The position numbers and the translations under genes are program-made. The notes beneath the pieces are model-generated. The model ran no database searches and was not told the origin of the DNA. It worked only from the letters and a program-made list of their open reading frames with translations. Source: Diprion similis (Eukaryota > Arthropoda > Insecta > Hymenoptera > Diprionidae). Taken from it: a DNA stretch of 64,000 nt. The stretch lies in contig NC_060105.1 of assembly GCF_021155765.1 (NCBI RefSeq), forward strand, positions 17,579,001-17,643,000. The letters run 5' to 3'. Below, in pieces: positions 1 through 13,600 of the stretch; position 1 is the stretch's first letter, and every line of letters starts with the position of its first letter.

Positions 1-3000
1 TGCAAACGCCCGCCAGGTGCGCTCCACGCACGCAGCACCTTTACCGCCCGGCGGAGTTATGTAACCCCAATCATCGGAAATTCTGTACCGATTGTCAGTC
101 CAAGAAAACCCAATCCATCCCAGTCTAGACTCCCTAACTAGGATGACGGAATCGACCATTAACCAGTAGACTTGACAAATGCAATTATACTCAGTACTAT
201 TCGTTCAGGCTACCTTGTTTTCGGTTCGAAACAAAATGCGAGCTCGATTCTATATGAATTATATGACAGTAACTAGCGATGTAGCCGATATAAAGGATTG
301 GATGTTATCGAAATTCGATTATTCTTGGTCGTTCTTATTGTTAATAATAGCGGAAATGGGACATGGCCTATAGGGCCTATACCTAATAGTTTCAAAAAAA
401 ATAATAATAGCGTGACATTACGATCCTTAATCATAGGCAATACAGGACGTACACTTTGAGTAGAGTTTTGATTCTCAAGATGATTGGATTGGTGCCCTAC
501 AGTTCTATGACTGCTACGCACGGCTCACGTCCCCACGGCAAAACTCTTAAGTTGTTCATTATCAGAGTGGTTCGTATATCGCACATACACATAATGTCAC
601 AGCACGTGTGTTAGTTAGAAGTTCACAGCTGATAATTAGGTATACAACATTACCGCCAAGTTGACTGCAGTACTTTTATAGTATTTTTGTTATCTCATAG
701 AGTTCCAAATGACGAGTTGAATGAATTGCTGTTACCATCATTGTTTTCAATTGTTGCAATACTACCTCTTCCGCTCTCTTTCACTGCTGCCTCTCTCGCA
801 TCTCCCAACACGCCACTTTCCGCACCGCGAGTTGTTCGGACCTACGGCGTTCAACGAAATTGGCGCAAAAAATAGCTCACTTGAAAAGTACATACAACGA
901 TTCATCGGTTATACATTACGTATCCTAAAATAGTTTCAAGTTTAAGAACCGCACTGTCAACAAGACCAAACGAATCTTATCGCTGCGTAGCGATAGCGAC
1001 TTTTGTTAGCAATTTTAGACAGATGTGACACGTTAATTCCCTTATATCTACGATCTCCTTGACGCATTAGTGACCTTTCACTCGGCTAGTGACCGTCACA
1101 ACGACTTCAATGCTAAAGCATAGGCGATGCGCGGTCCAGGAGTATATGATCTATGGTCAGGAAGCTGCCCATAATTCTTGAATCATTGTGGGGATCGCCA
1201 CGTCGCCAATGGCGTGTACAAAACTTTTACAAGCCAAGATCAGTCTTCTCTTTAATCTTACTTCCTGATTTAGCCATACATAGGATATAAGAGTCAGGTG
1301 AGTCGGCTGACGATCGTCAGATTGTACTCAACAAATTGACTAGAAGCCACGTGGCTTCTAATAATCGCAAGGCTGCCCATACAATACCGCATCCAGTTAG
1401 TACAGAGATCAATGAACGGCCACACTTGGCAAACCATTACGAAAAATATCCCAGGGTTAGCAGGTTGTATATGTCTTTATTCAACGCTACAAGGCACGAG
1501 AGCCATCTTACTCAAAACAGGGTATACGGGTGTCATAAAATGAACTCTTCCACGTCAAGTGGTAAATTTAGAATATGTTTTTACGATGACTCGTTGCAAT
1601 TATAAGCGATCAATGAGTTGACAATAAAAGTTTTCCAAGCGATCCGGAATCAGTGTATCAACTATTTCAGATCTACTCGATCCAAAAAATTAGCATCACC
1701 TACCATAACTTCCATGAACCGAGTGTGATAGATAAAACTTGAGGTGACCAACCTGCATGAAAATTACCCGAAAGTCATGCATGCGCAGTCTGCCGCTTAG
1801 TACACCAAGTTTCACCGTTTCCTCTAGATACATTATGCTCAGAAAAATAGTGCATACTTGTACGATTATTCTGCAGGGAAATAATTAAGAAAGCACATGT
1901 TCATTTTGTACTCAATGTAACGTAGTATTACTCGGTTACAAATGAAGAATTATTTGTTATGCATTAATTGACAATCGACCATCACATATCTTACAATAAA
2001 ACTTATATACTTATACATGCTAAATGTGCACTTTTCCTCTGTATCTCACTCTTTCCGTTGTCCACCGTTATCCTCAAAAACACCTTTCGAACTCGCAGTA
2101 AAACTATATATTTCAGTAACTCTTTAACTCATACATGCATACCTATACCGTACCATTCTCATGTGGCTTACGTTCTTTTTACGAAATGGTTTTACAATTC
2201 ATGAACAGTCTCCACGTCGTATTATATTAGTTCCACATATCAACGACAAGTTAATTCATAATTTGATTTGAAAAGCACGAGATGCATTATTCTTTTACAC
2301 ATCCATAGATCCAATATCACGCTTGCAAATAATAAATCAGACAATTGAATCGAAATGACACAATAAATCCGTCGTAATGAATAAAATAATTTATGTAATG
2401 CAGGAGTGGCTTACGCATATTTTTTGCCTGCGTTTTTTACACGCAAAGTAATCGTTTCATGAGAGTAAAAACAGGACCATCAATTTAGTAGAGGAAGTAA
2501 AAATGCACCTTTTTGTATTATAAAAAGAAACTGGTAAACTATACTTCTGTTACATAAAGTATCGTATGCACCATAAAAGCAATCTTTTCCGCCTCGCGTA
2601 TTTGCAATGTTCGCAAACAGTGGTCGTCGATATGGCCAACGTGTAACCTGATGTACTCTCCGAAGATTTATACCGTAGTGTGAATATTGCTGGTGACCTA
2701 GGAGTGCAGCTTCTTTCTCTAAAAAAGTTTCTCACGGGCTGGACTGAACTCGAGTAAATTCGGCACCAACAGCACTAAAATACCCTAGATCGGTGGTGAT
2801 TAATTGTTGTGAGATTGAATCTGCGTGGGGAAAAGATGAGTAGATCGTTGAAATACATCCAGAGAAGCTTTACACGATGGCGTTACCGAGCAGGATAGCG
2901 TTCGCCAGAAAAATAATTCCCTGACGCTATAGGGATTTCTTTAGACAGCTGGTAGAACAGTACTTAAAAGCTTTGATCTCGAAGAAAAGGGCGTGCTCAG

Positions 3001-3528
3001 TTTGTAAGTCCGTGGTTACCTATCTGCCAACGAGGCTTTGTTCACGTCGTTAACCCTCAAGGAATTCTCCTTTACACATATAATACACATGCACAGTATT
3101 GCAGAAAAAAAATGCTGGCACTAGAGAAACATGAAGGTGCCCTATTCAACAATTACATTCTATTTTTATTCATTTGCGAGCTTCGGATTTGCTAATGTTG
3201 ATTATTAATTCGAGATCTTTTAAGCAGATTCAGAATAGATGACGACGATAAGCAACCTAATTGTAAAGTTTTCAAACTCATTTCACAAATTGATCTAGTT
3301 TATTCGGAAGGGAGTAAACTTGTCAGTATACTGCAAGATGTCATTGATGCATACGTAATAATTTTTGTCTTTAATACTACCAAATATTTGTTACACAATT
3401 ACTTTTTAACCAGAAAATGATTCAAACGGCTAAATAACGTATTTCTTTGTAATCCTACACGCTTCTAGATCCCATACTGGAAGACTAATTTTTGTGTAAC
3501 CTAAAAAAAGATACGTATTTAACCCTCC
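1..3528. other. Non-coding stretch, no gene recognised
   Basis: I see no reading frame longer than about 90 codons with any family resemblance, no paired splice signals around a convincing exon, and no RNA gene. The sequence is AT-rich and mostly unique in appearance. It may be intergenic DNA or part of an intron of the gene whose possible last exon is at 4,211. The one striking local structure is the 20-bp palindrome at 1,341-1,360. Confidence 0.5.
1341..1360. repeat. Perfect 20-bp palindrome centred on an E-box
   Basis: TAGAAGCCACGTGGCTTCTA reads the same on both strands. Its centre is CACGTG, the core bound by bHLH-type transcription factors. Whether it is a real binding site is inference; there is no identified gene next to it. 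Confidence 0.5.
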
Positions 3529-3801
3529 GTGTCTCTAGTTGTTTTTCGGCCACTCGGTGTCCCCCCTAGGTTCTTGGCGGTATGTTCCAGTTTTCAATGC
3601 ATTTCGGACTTTCAAAAATTGAAAAAAAAATTAGGATCACTACTCAGAATGTCTGGTACATTATCCAATAGTGAGTAATGTCAATTACTCAAGAAATATT
3701 CTGATAAAACTAAAAATTTCCTTTACTTATTTCGAAGAGCTTCAAGATTTAAATTTCGGCTGTACCTTTAATAAAGGCACACGAGAGATACGGAGGGTTA
3801 A
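3529..3801. mobile_element. piggyBac-type MITE with TTAA target duplication
   Basis: A 265-bp element (3,533-3,797) is flanked on both sides by TTAA. Its ends are inverted repeats: the left end begins CCCTCCGTGTCTCTAG and the right end is the reverse complement of CCCTCCGTATCTCTCG. TTAA duplication together with CCC...GGG termini is the hallmark of the piggyBac superfamily. There is no transposase frame, so the element is non-autonomous. Confidence 0.75.
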
Positions 3802-4210
3802 TTAAACGGTGTTTTTTTTATGGTGACAACTGCTCGGACTATATTTTGGTAATAATCTATCCTGAAGTTCCGAAAAATGCGTCGATCGAAGTCCCACTTT
3901 ACTATATGTACTATAATTGTCAACATCATCAAGTAGAAGAATATCCTTCATTCGGTGAATGAAATGAAAGTTCTATCCGCAGAACGCATGAAAAAAATTA
4001 CGTTACAATTACTTAAGAATAAATCATAAATTGGACAACCATTTCATGAAGTGGACAATTGAATTCGCAAGTGAATTAATGTAACCACACGCGTGTATTC
4101 ATATTAAATTAGTGAACAAGTAAATCTCTAATTACTATTGCTTTACAAAATTCTAACGAAAAAACATTTCACTTAAAATTAAATTTTGGTGAATTTTTGT
4201 TCTGTTGCAG

Positions 4211-4275
4211 ATGATCAAGCACAACAATTGTTTCACGTGATCCTGAAAGAGAAGAACGACCGCCTAATAATATGA
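4211..4275 (+). CDS. Possible terminal coding exon of an unidentified gene
   Basis: A polypyrimidine tract ending in tgttgcag is followed by 65 bases that are open in one frame only. Two leading bases complete a split codon, then come 20 codons (start DQAQQLFHVILKEKNDRLII) and a TGA at 4,273-4,275. An AATAAA signal lies at 4,328-4,333, about 50 bases after the stop, as expected for a last exon. The peptide is polar and helix-like, but I cannot place it in a family. It could end an upstream gene outside the window, be an alternative last exon of the gene continuing at 10,692, or be chance. Confidence 0.35.
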
Positions 4276-4689
4276 ATGCGCTTTAATAGTTGTTAAAAAT
4301 GTTCAAATACACTATTTACTTATTTGTAATAAATGCAATGCGTTCAAGTGATACTAATTTTAGTAAGCTTATTATAGTTAATCATCGTAAGTAAATTTGA
4401 TCTATTCAGCAGCCTTTTAACAATACAAAACATTTAACAACATAAACGCTTGTATGTATGCAGCATATGCTCAAATATTACAAATTTATTTTTTACTTAC
4501 AGCATTTTTTGCTTGCAGCGTCGTGTTAACCACAAATCTGTCCTAACGTTTGTACAGTTAAGGGAGTTCTATCGCAAAATGAATTGACGGTTAAAAAAGA
4601 ATAAAAATATAAATATGGGTAGCTGAACATGTAAAGATAAGTCGGTTAAAGTTTTGTAATTCGAGGGTGCGTGTGGGCCAAGATATCAT

Positions 4690-7600
4690 TATTAGTCCAA
4701 TCAGATTAGTTTGAAAAGTGCTTGAAAATGGGAAACCAAGATATGGGCTATTTTTTTAGAATCGCTTCTTCGTAACATAGAGATGAAGAAACGAACTATT
4801 CACAGCTGGAAAAGTTGCGTGACATTTGTTAATGTGTACATGAATTAAAGAAAAATTAGGCGTCTTGCGATACATTTTCATGAATATCTCCGTTTTAGCG
4901 TGAATTTCGAGCAAAATGATTCACATCTTTTTTGTTCGGGATGAAATTTCCTACAAAATAAGACGAGTCGGATGGTCGAAAATTGTAAAATTTAATCTAC
5001 AGCGAGCGTTAGAAAAAATTGGGCTGTTTTTTCAATTTTTTGTAGTGAGTTCATAATTTGTTAGGTGATCTAAATAATTCTGAAAATGAATATTTGAGTA
5101 AATATAAAAAAGTGTGCAAACCACGGTTATAGCTGATGGAATAGTTTTCGGAATATTAATTTTTGAAAAATTTTCAGCGCCTTAAATTGTAAATCGCGCC
5201 ATGGAAAAACAAAATTTTTCATCGAGCGAAAAGATTTTTGCACATACTTTAAAGTATGTAGTGTCGTTATTAAATTTGAAAATATAATAAAACTTTATTT
5301 TTACATATTTAAAATAATATTTTACACAAACATAGGAAATTAGAGGATGAAAAAAGCGGAATAACCTTATAATTAACGTGTCTTGAAATTCTCCGTTACG
5401 TACTTGATTGGTAATTGAAAAAACAAGTATTCAAAAAGAAATATTGGATCGGATCAGTGATTCCAGAGATATGGCGCATAACGCGTGTTGGCTAATAACA
5501 ATGAAAGTCATAAATATTTCAACCTGTTATTTGGCATGCAGTTTCTTAAATATATGCATTTCAGTTGTAAAGATATTTTATCGGAAGATATGCCATGCAT
5601 TCTTAAATAAGCTCCTCTAAGTACAATAATAATAATAATAATGATAATCCTTGTTAATTGGAATTATTTTTGTAAACGTAGGGGAGTAAAGGAAGGTAGA
5701 GCGAAGCACGTTTGCAGTTGCAAATAGAATGCTATGTATGAGAGATTTGGTGCAGTCAAAAACATTATATGCCTGGGTGTGAGTGGAGGGGGATCCCCTT
5801 TCTCTCTCTCTTAACTTTTAATTATTTTTATCAACATGAATAACCTCAATTATAAATGTGTTACGAATCCACAAAGAAACACGACTCACCAATGTTAAAT
5901 TTTCTATAAATCGTAAAAAAATGTATAAAATAATACCGTATTATGTGTATAAAATTATGTCAAGAGAACTGAAAATGTTATAGTTTCATTGAATACATGA
6001 AAATGTTTGGAAAATGTGAGAATATTAATCTGATATATTTCAGATAGTTGATAACAATTTTTGTTTCCCGCTATTTTTTATACGATTGTTCTCACATTAA
6101 AACACACAAATTTTTCATTTTTTAGATTATTCTGGCACGTTTTGAATGTTCTACTATTTTTTTAAATGATTCTAATGATGGGCGAAATTTAAAACTCTGG
6201 AAAAAATACTGAAAAATGGGCGTAAAATATTAAAAAACTTTTAGGCCTAGAAGCGAATTGGAATTTTTTTATTATCTCAAACTAGGTTTTTTTTATTAAT
6301 TGATCGTGATCGAAAAAACTTTTATTAGCAAAATAAAAACAAAACTCTTGTGGCAAATTATAAGAAAAATTCAAAAATCCAGTGTGGCGGATAAAACCGT
6401 TTCAGCAACCATCCATAGTAGGTACATCGACGCCCATTTATGATTTTTTGTACGTTTTTTTTTTCGAAAAAAGTTTGAAAACAGTAAGAAGGAAAAACCT
6501 CCCCACTTCGGTTCTAGGTTTAAGAATTTTTGTATCTGACACCCGATTTTTCATCATTTTTTCAGATTTTTAACTTGTGACGATAAATAAAATCATTTCA
6601 AAAAATTGTAGAAAATTCAAACAGTGTCGAAAAAAATGTGAAAAAAAAGTAGTGCCTTTTAACGTGAGAACAATCATATAAATTATCGCGGGCCAAATCC
6701 GAGAGGTGAAGGGTCGAACGCAGGTCGAAACGGGATGACCCATATATTCGAGAACCTGCATGCCGAATTTCAAGTTGAAATATTTATTACTTTCATTGTT
6801 ATTAGAGCTAAAACGCGTTATGCTCCATATCTCTGGAAGTACTGATCCGATCAAACATTTCTTATTAAATACTCGTTTTTTTCAATAACCAATCAAGTAC
6901 GTGACGGAGGATTTGAAAATATGGGAAATTATAAGGTTATTCCGCTTGTTTGGTCTTCTAATTCGTGTTTGTCTAAAATATTTTTTTAAACATGTAAAAA
7001 TAAAATTTCATTATATTTCCAAATTTATAAATGATACTACAGACTTCAAAGTATGTGCAAAAATCTTTTCGCTCGTTGAAAAATTTTGTTTTTCCATGGC
7101 ACGATTTACAATTAAGGCGCTAAAAATTTTTCAAAAATTAATATCTCGAAAACTGTTCCATCAGCCATAACCGTGGCTTGCACACTTTCTTATATTCACT
7201 CGAACATTCATTCTCAGAATTATTAAGATTATCTAACAAATTTTGAAATAATTACAACAGATTGAGAAAACAGTCTAATTTTTCTGAATTAATATTCGCT
7301 CTAGATTGAATTTTGAATTTTTGACCATCCGGCTAGTCTTATTTTGTAGGAAACTTCATTCGGAACCAAAAAATGTGCACCATTTTTCTCGAAATTCACG
7401 TTGAAATGGAGGTATTCATGAAAATGTATCGCAAAACGCCTCAATTTTCTTCATTTCGATTATTAAAAAATGTTGCGTGACTTTTCCAAACCGTGAATAA
7501 TTCGTTTTTTCATCTCTATGTTACGAAAAAGTGATTCTAAAAAAAAATAGTCTATATCTCCGTTTTCCACTTCTGTTCCTAATTTGACTAGACTATACTG
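4690..7600. mobile_element. Large imperfect palindrome (fold-back element)
   Basis: The left arm (about 4,690-6,290) and the right arm (about 6,470-7,600) are reverse complements with many small differences. For example, the block around 5,185-5,260 containing CCATGGAAAAACAAAATTTT recurs inverted at about 7,050-7,115. The similarity continues inward to about 6,285 on the left and 6,480 on the right, leaving a short centre of some 180 bases. The left arm carries roughly 430 extra bases (about 5,560-6,060) with no counterpart on the right, which looks like a later insertion. No coding capacity is evident. It could be a fold-back transposon or an inverted duplication; its transcript could form a long hairpin RNA. 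Confidence 0.8.
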
Positions 7601-7894
7601 CATCATTCAACACGTACTAAAGGCAAACTACTTTTTCATCGTGTTCAATCACTCGGCTCCCAATAATTGACGTTTAGATGTCGATGAAATCCTGTTTAAC
7701 GCTTTGAGTCATAGTGGTCCATGTATTTTATATCCATTTTTTGTATATTTCGAAAACTTTGTAACATATTCCTTTACGGTTTCTTGCTATTTCTGATATT
7801 ATACCCATAGAATTTCAATACTCGAGAGAAATTATTGTGAAATCATGTCAATTAATATTATTGTCAGAAACAAATTGATTGAAAAAAATTACAA

Positions 7895-8290
7895 ATTCAA
7901 GGTGGCGGATCGAATACGGTGGACGAAAATTTCAAATTCCATCGAACCCGGAGAAAAACTCCGTCCAGGGTATGTTGGGGTCGCTGATTAATAATCTAGA
8001 ATCAGATTTTGAAAATTCAATATGGCAAAACAAATCAGCTACCCCGAAAACTCCTGCATAGAGTTTTTTGAGCATATTCAATCAAATTTGAAATCTGCAA
8101 CGGCCATATCGGATCCACCATCTTGAATTTTTGAAATTTGGCTCGCGATTTGTAATCAGTGACTTCGAAAATCACTGCATCGATTTTTTGACCGGATTTG
8201 ATTAAATTCGAAATTGTCGTTCGCCATGTTGGATCCGCTATCTTGAATATTTGAAATCGGATTTCAGATTCGTAATCAGTGACCCCAAAA
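7895..8290. repeat. Cluster of diverged ~120-bp repeats in both orientations
   Basis: The block GATCCACCATCTTGAATTTT near 8,112 recurs as a variant near 8,232, each followed by 'gtaatcagtgac', giving a period of about 120 bp. A third copy lies inverted at about 7,970-8,035, with a further inverted 'ttcaaggtggcggatc' near 7,897. The short frames here on both strands are by-products of the repeat. This looks like an old interspersed or satellite-like repeat. Confidence 0.65.
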
Positions 8291-8299
8291 ACCACAGAC

Positions 8300-10140
8300 G
8301 AATATCTTGTTATAAAAGTTGACTCAGCACAATAATATGGGACTCAAATGGTTAATAGCGAAAAGAATCTAATCTAGTGAACATTTTTAACGATTATTAT
8401 TTTTCAAAGGATTCTTCTGAATTGAAGATTGAATGAATAATTTGTAGTGATTACGATTTTCAAAAAGAGAATCACCATTACGTGCTTCGACACAAGCCGA
8501 CTGAAGGTGTATACGTGTGTCTATATGCACGCATACCAGAACACGTTGGGCGATGCGATGTAGCTCACTTCAGGTACCTCAAAAGTCAAGTGTACGATAG
8601 TTTTTGTTTTTTTTTTGACTACCTTATGCGTACCGATAGAACTCCCTTAAAGACGAATTCGTCTACCTGCCCAAATACGTGCTAATTAGATTAACTGTAC
8701 TGCTTGTATGAAATGGTTAAGTTTACTCTCAAACTACGTTAGCCGAATTCAAAGAGGACTAATAGAAATCTGACGGGACATTATTGAAAAATAAATAACT
8801 CTGGAAGCTACTTTCCTTCCCGTACGTACTTGACTTCAAAGTTCACCAGAAAGACATCACATGGTCCAAGAAGTGGTAAATAATGTAAAACCGGTCGAAT
8901 GAAACGAACATACATCTAGTACTCACCTCGTCGTACAAATAAGTTTGAACGTTAGACAAATCCATCTTGTTATTCTTAAAACATAAAATTCGGTGTCAAT
9001 AACAGATTTTTGAAGTGAGGGAAAACCCATAAATTCGAAGTCAACTGTAGTCTTGCAGGCAGCGATAATCATATGGGACAAACTAACTTTGGGAGTAAAA
9101 ACATGTATAAGAACAACACATATATACATGTATTTCGTAGTTTAGAAGGTATTTATACACACAGAAAAAGAACATAGTTCTTCAGGCGAGAACTAATCTG
9201 AAAGTGCTTAATTTGAACTGTATCTAAGAATAGCTCCCTCAACTCCTTCAGAGAATCTCTAGAAAACATAAAATTGACAACTCTTGATCGAAACAGGTGG
9301 ATTCTGTGTAAAATATAATTTAAAAGAAAAATGTATACAGTGAACACCTCTGCACCAAAAGTGTGTGTATATGAGGTGGAATTGCAAAACTTTTACACGT
9401 ATATACAACTTTATTTTGTTTAAATCTATTTACATTTATTGGAAAATCTGCTCATGATGTCAGAGACTGGCTGTCGGCGCCATTTTATCACCACACAACC
9501 TAAGTTTTTGATTTTAATGGAAGCAAATCAACATTCTTGGGGTTTCAAATCACTCATATCACATAGCTGACATACATCAGCTGTCAGCCTGGTTGCATTA
9601 GTTTGATTTTTGTCCACCAGATGACGCATTGCAAAGTGACATTCCCAATCCGTGTTATATTTCTATTTACCTTTCTATTCTAGGTGCTAAAACCCCTGAC
9701 CGCTTCTCCTGACCTTGTCGAGATTGTTATGTTTTGGTGCGACGTACGAAACAGCTCTCTTATACTATTTCAACAATTTATCATGAATTTAGATACCTAG
9801 AAGCCGACTGTTTTTCTATCGTTATAACGGCGTGTAGGTACGTGACGGAAATAATATTCGGAGACAATCTGATAATAATAGTACCTGCCACAAATTGGTA
9901 ACAATTGGGAGTACATCCCCTCGTGACTTATATGTGCAGTATCTCCGCATCTAACTCATGCTAATTAAAAACTCAATGATAAGCGAGCTAATTAGCTGCC
10001 ACGGTAAAATTGTTTTTCAATCAACCTCACAAATGGTAATAAAATATCTACCTTCAAACGCATATACTGTGATTATTTATCCTTTCTTGCTTAGTTGTTT
10101 ATAATGTATGCCTTACCTTCAAATTAATACAACCGCAGTT
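8300..10140. other. Non-coding stretch, nothing recognised
   Basis: No exon with coding-like content or family similarity was found on either strand. If the gene ending at 22,418 starts further left, this is probably intron. I cannot exclude short exons. Confidence 0.4.
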
Positions 10141-10648
10141 GTCCAAAGAATACGGTTCGATTCTACAGAAATGAATTCTACAGAGAAAATGGTCTGTAGA
10201 ACTTATACATAAATTTTTTTTTACGGACAGAAATTCGTGTTTCAAATCAGAAATAATCTTGCTTGAATTATTCTACAGGATAATTATTCTACAGAATGTT
10301 TTTCTACAGAATATTCTTCTATAGAAAAATTCTTCTACAGAATATTCTTATACGGAAAATTTTTCTACATAAATTTTTCGACACAATACTTTTCTACGGA
10401 TCGTGATTGTCACGACAGACATTTAGAGCTATCACGGAATCGTCAGAATCGTAAATTTAATCGTCAATTTCATAATGTAATTTAATTTAAATTATTTGTG
10501 TTGAATTTATGTATATGTGTTGATTTTGTGTGTGTTGTATGTGTGAAACTAGAAAACTGTTCTCTACAAAAATTTCTGTAGAAACGAGTTCGTAGAACAT
10601 CTGCCCTGTAGAACTGATTTCTGTAGAATCTATCCTCTTCTGTCCGAT
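10141..10648. mobile_element. Fold-back MITE built from TTCTACAGAA repeats
   Basis: The left end (about 10,153-10,200) and right end (about 10,560-10,648) are inverted repeats sharing GATTCTACAGAAAT and the reverse complement. Between them, TTCTACAGAAT-like units are repeated at least six times at 10,270-10,395 in one direction, and TTCTGTAGAA-like units at 10,560-10,630 in the other. There is no coding capacity. Its right end lies about 45 bases before the exon at 10,692, so the element sits in the intron right by the acceptor. Confidence 0.65.
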
Positions 10649-10691
10649 AACACGTCTATGAAAAAAAGTTAAAGACTATTTCATGTTACAG

Positions 10692-13600
10692 GATGAAGAG
10701 AAGAAGGATTCCAGAAAATTTGACAAAATCGAAGAACTGCCTAGTGAATTCGAATGCTGTTTTTGTACTACTAAGGTATGGATATACGTCCCTATAATCT
10801 ACTCACTATACTTACAAAGCAATACGTAATCAAGTCATTACAAGAATATTATGTTTTAGCTAATCGCAGGGATTACTAATTGGACACAAAGTGGGGTCGT
10901 AACTTTAACGGGTCATTTTCACCTATTTTCTGTTCGTCGGCGATTAGCCAGACACAAAAATAGATTGAAAAAATAACGAACTCTGCAGGTATCCTTGGCT
11001 TACTTTATGTTATACGCGTCTACCGCTTTTCTTCGATTGTTTAATCACCTGATTATTTGATACAATCCAGTTTAAATATAATATTATATCTTAAACGTGT
11101 AATAACTAATGAGCCCGCCGCACTGTCGCTGAAATTTTTTTCATTTAACCGACTAATAAAAGTACGAATCTCCAAACAAGTAATGTATTATTGATTATAT
11201 ATTATACATATTCTAATGAATTTTTACTTTCCATTTTACAGGCTTTCGTTGACTTCGCTCACCTTTGTATAGTAGGCTATAAATACATGGTACTTTACTT
11301 CGCAAATTGCTGATTTGACTTCGCAATTGCCTTGTTTTCTTCCACCTCAGGGGAAATTTATGCAATGACACAATACATTAGCTGTATAACAAATCCGATA
11401 AATTATTAAGACACGTTTGGTACATTTTTATGTCGTGGAGGATATATTTAATCATACAAAAACCCAGTCTCTTAACGGCATGGCATAGTTTTACATGTAC
11501 CTCATAGTACCCTCAAGTAATTGTCTAGAACAACGAAACACGAGTTAGAATGATCTGTACATTTAACTGAGAATATTTGTGACAGTAATTTATACCTTTT
11601 AGCTCACCAATAGTTTGATTTAGTTTAGTTAATTGTGGATAGTCTAATTTATTAGTTTAAAGGTTTTCGCTCGATTCATAATAAGTTCATGTACATACAC
11701 GTTTATATTTTGCATGTCTAATGGCATAAGGTCCTAAACTCCACCTTACAACCTTTTTTTGTCGTATCTGGGCCTCAAACATGAAAATATGATCAGAAAC
11801 GTTGAAATTAAATAACAATTTAACTAAGCGCAAGAAGTCTATGTGCTAATAAATAAATCCGACCTTCTGCTACTGATTCAATAATAGAAACCCATGTCCA
11901 TTGTTTTCTTTTGTTTTGATCTTTTTTTCATGTACTTATTAATGGAAAAAGATCGTATTTGCCTTACATACGATCTTTTCCCTTTATATTTTCAAACGTT
12001 TGATTTCGATTGAATTATACGTTTTGATCATTTTCAGAGCGAATGGTGAAAAAAAATTATACACTCCCTGGCTAATGAAATCGAATTTTTGGCAGTCACG
12101 ACCTCATGCCAATAGATACGCGATGTATACATTATATGCATTAGGTGAAATGTTATTGATTCTGAATACACACGTGGGGCTTCACTGACATACGAATTGT
12201 TCTTTTGTTTTTCCAGGAGTATAAGGATTTTAGAGATGCTGAGAATCTCATGCCTTTGGCTACAAGTGATTTCCGGAATCCAGTTTGCCAGGAACTGAGA
12301 GCCCTGAGAGACAGCAATGCAGAATCAAACAGTTTCGGATACAATCAGAATTCACCAAATCAAGACAATTGCTCGAATTCATGTTTTAAAAATAATAACG
12401 AGTCATGCAGCGCGGACAGCACGGATACCTTTGCCAGTTGCCACACGCATTTTTTCAATTCTCAAGGTGACCTCACGGAGGAAGGTGATAGTAACTTGTA
12501 CATCAACCCGCTGGAAAGTACAGACAAGTGCAACAGCTGTCATCGTCAACAGTCGACTTCAACGAATACGACGAAGTCGACGGCAACGGGTGTTCTGCTA
12601 CACATATCCAATGTACAATCCGCCGAGCAGCCCGCGCAGAAATTAGATCCGCCGAATGAAGATGGTACAGAAAATTTCCACGATACTTCTTTACCGAAGC
12701 ACAAGAAAACTCGGATTCAACAAGTACGTATATGCTCAACATCTTCATGTGATCAAAAATTTTCGAATTCACCTGATGTTATATGGAACCTGTGTGTTTT
12801 TGCCCAGGTTATGACCTTACACCTCACTACTTGTATGTACCTGACGTCGAAAATATCTAGGCGTGCGTTCCGAAATTAACTGGCCACATTAAAAACTCCC
12901 TAGGACAGAGGCAGATCTACTCACGAACTTGGCAACGCAAAAGAGATAAAATATTGTTGACAGCACTGGGAGCTAATATCCGAACGCACCCTACATATTG
13001 AAGCCAGAGTGTGCTTGCATGATTTCACATTTCCTAAAATGACTCAATAGTCCAGATCTTGCGTGTGATACTTACACTCGAACAAATCATGTCAAAGGAA
13101 GTTAATATATATATAGAGTCACATGGTATAGTAAACTTTCGTGTCTTGTATTCATGATTCGAGACGATAGCAAATCCACAGAGGGGACCATCGGAGTATT
13201 ACGCAACACGTTTTTAGACCGTATACCTACCTCTACTTGAAAAGCAAAAACAAGTTACAAGGTCCACGCGACGACCTGTTTGAAACTGCGCGTAAAAAAT
13301 TGTACATAAAACAACTGAGACTGCATTATCATTGGACCGGCTAGATGTACAACAATATCTATGATTCTGTTTTCATCTGGAATGAAACCAATAGATTTTA
13401 TTCCGTTCTAAATATAAAACAAAGTGTACATAATGGAACGCTGGGCGGCAATTGCATACAGAGAGTATTGCTAGAAGGAAAACGATGCAAACGACAACAC
13501 GCCGGCAGATAAACAACTGGAGTTACATCTAATTTTTTATAGGATGGTAAACATGGAACCGCGCATGGCGAGACCCGCACATAAAAATATTATAAACAGA

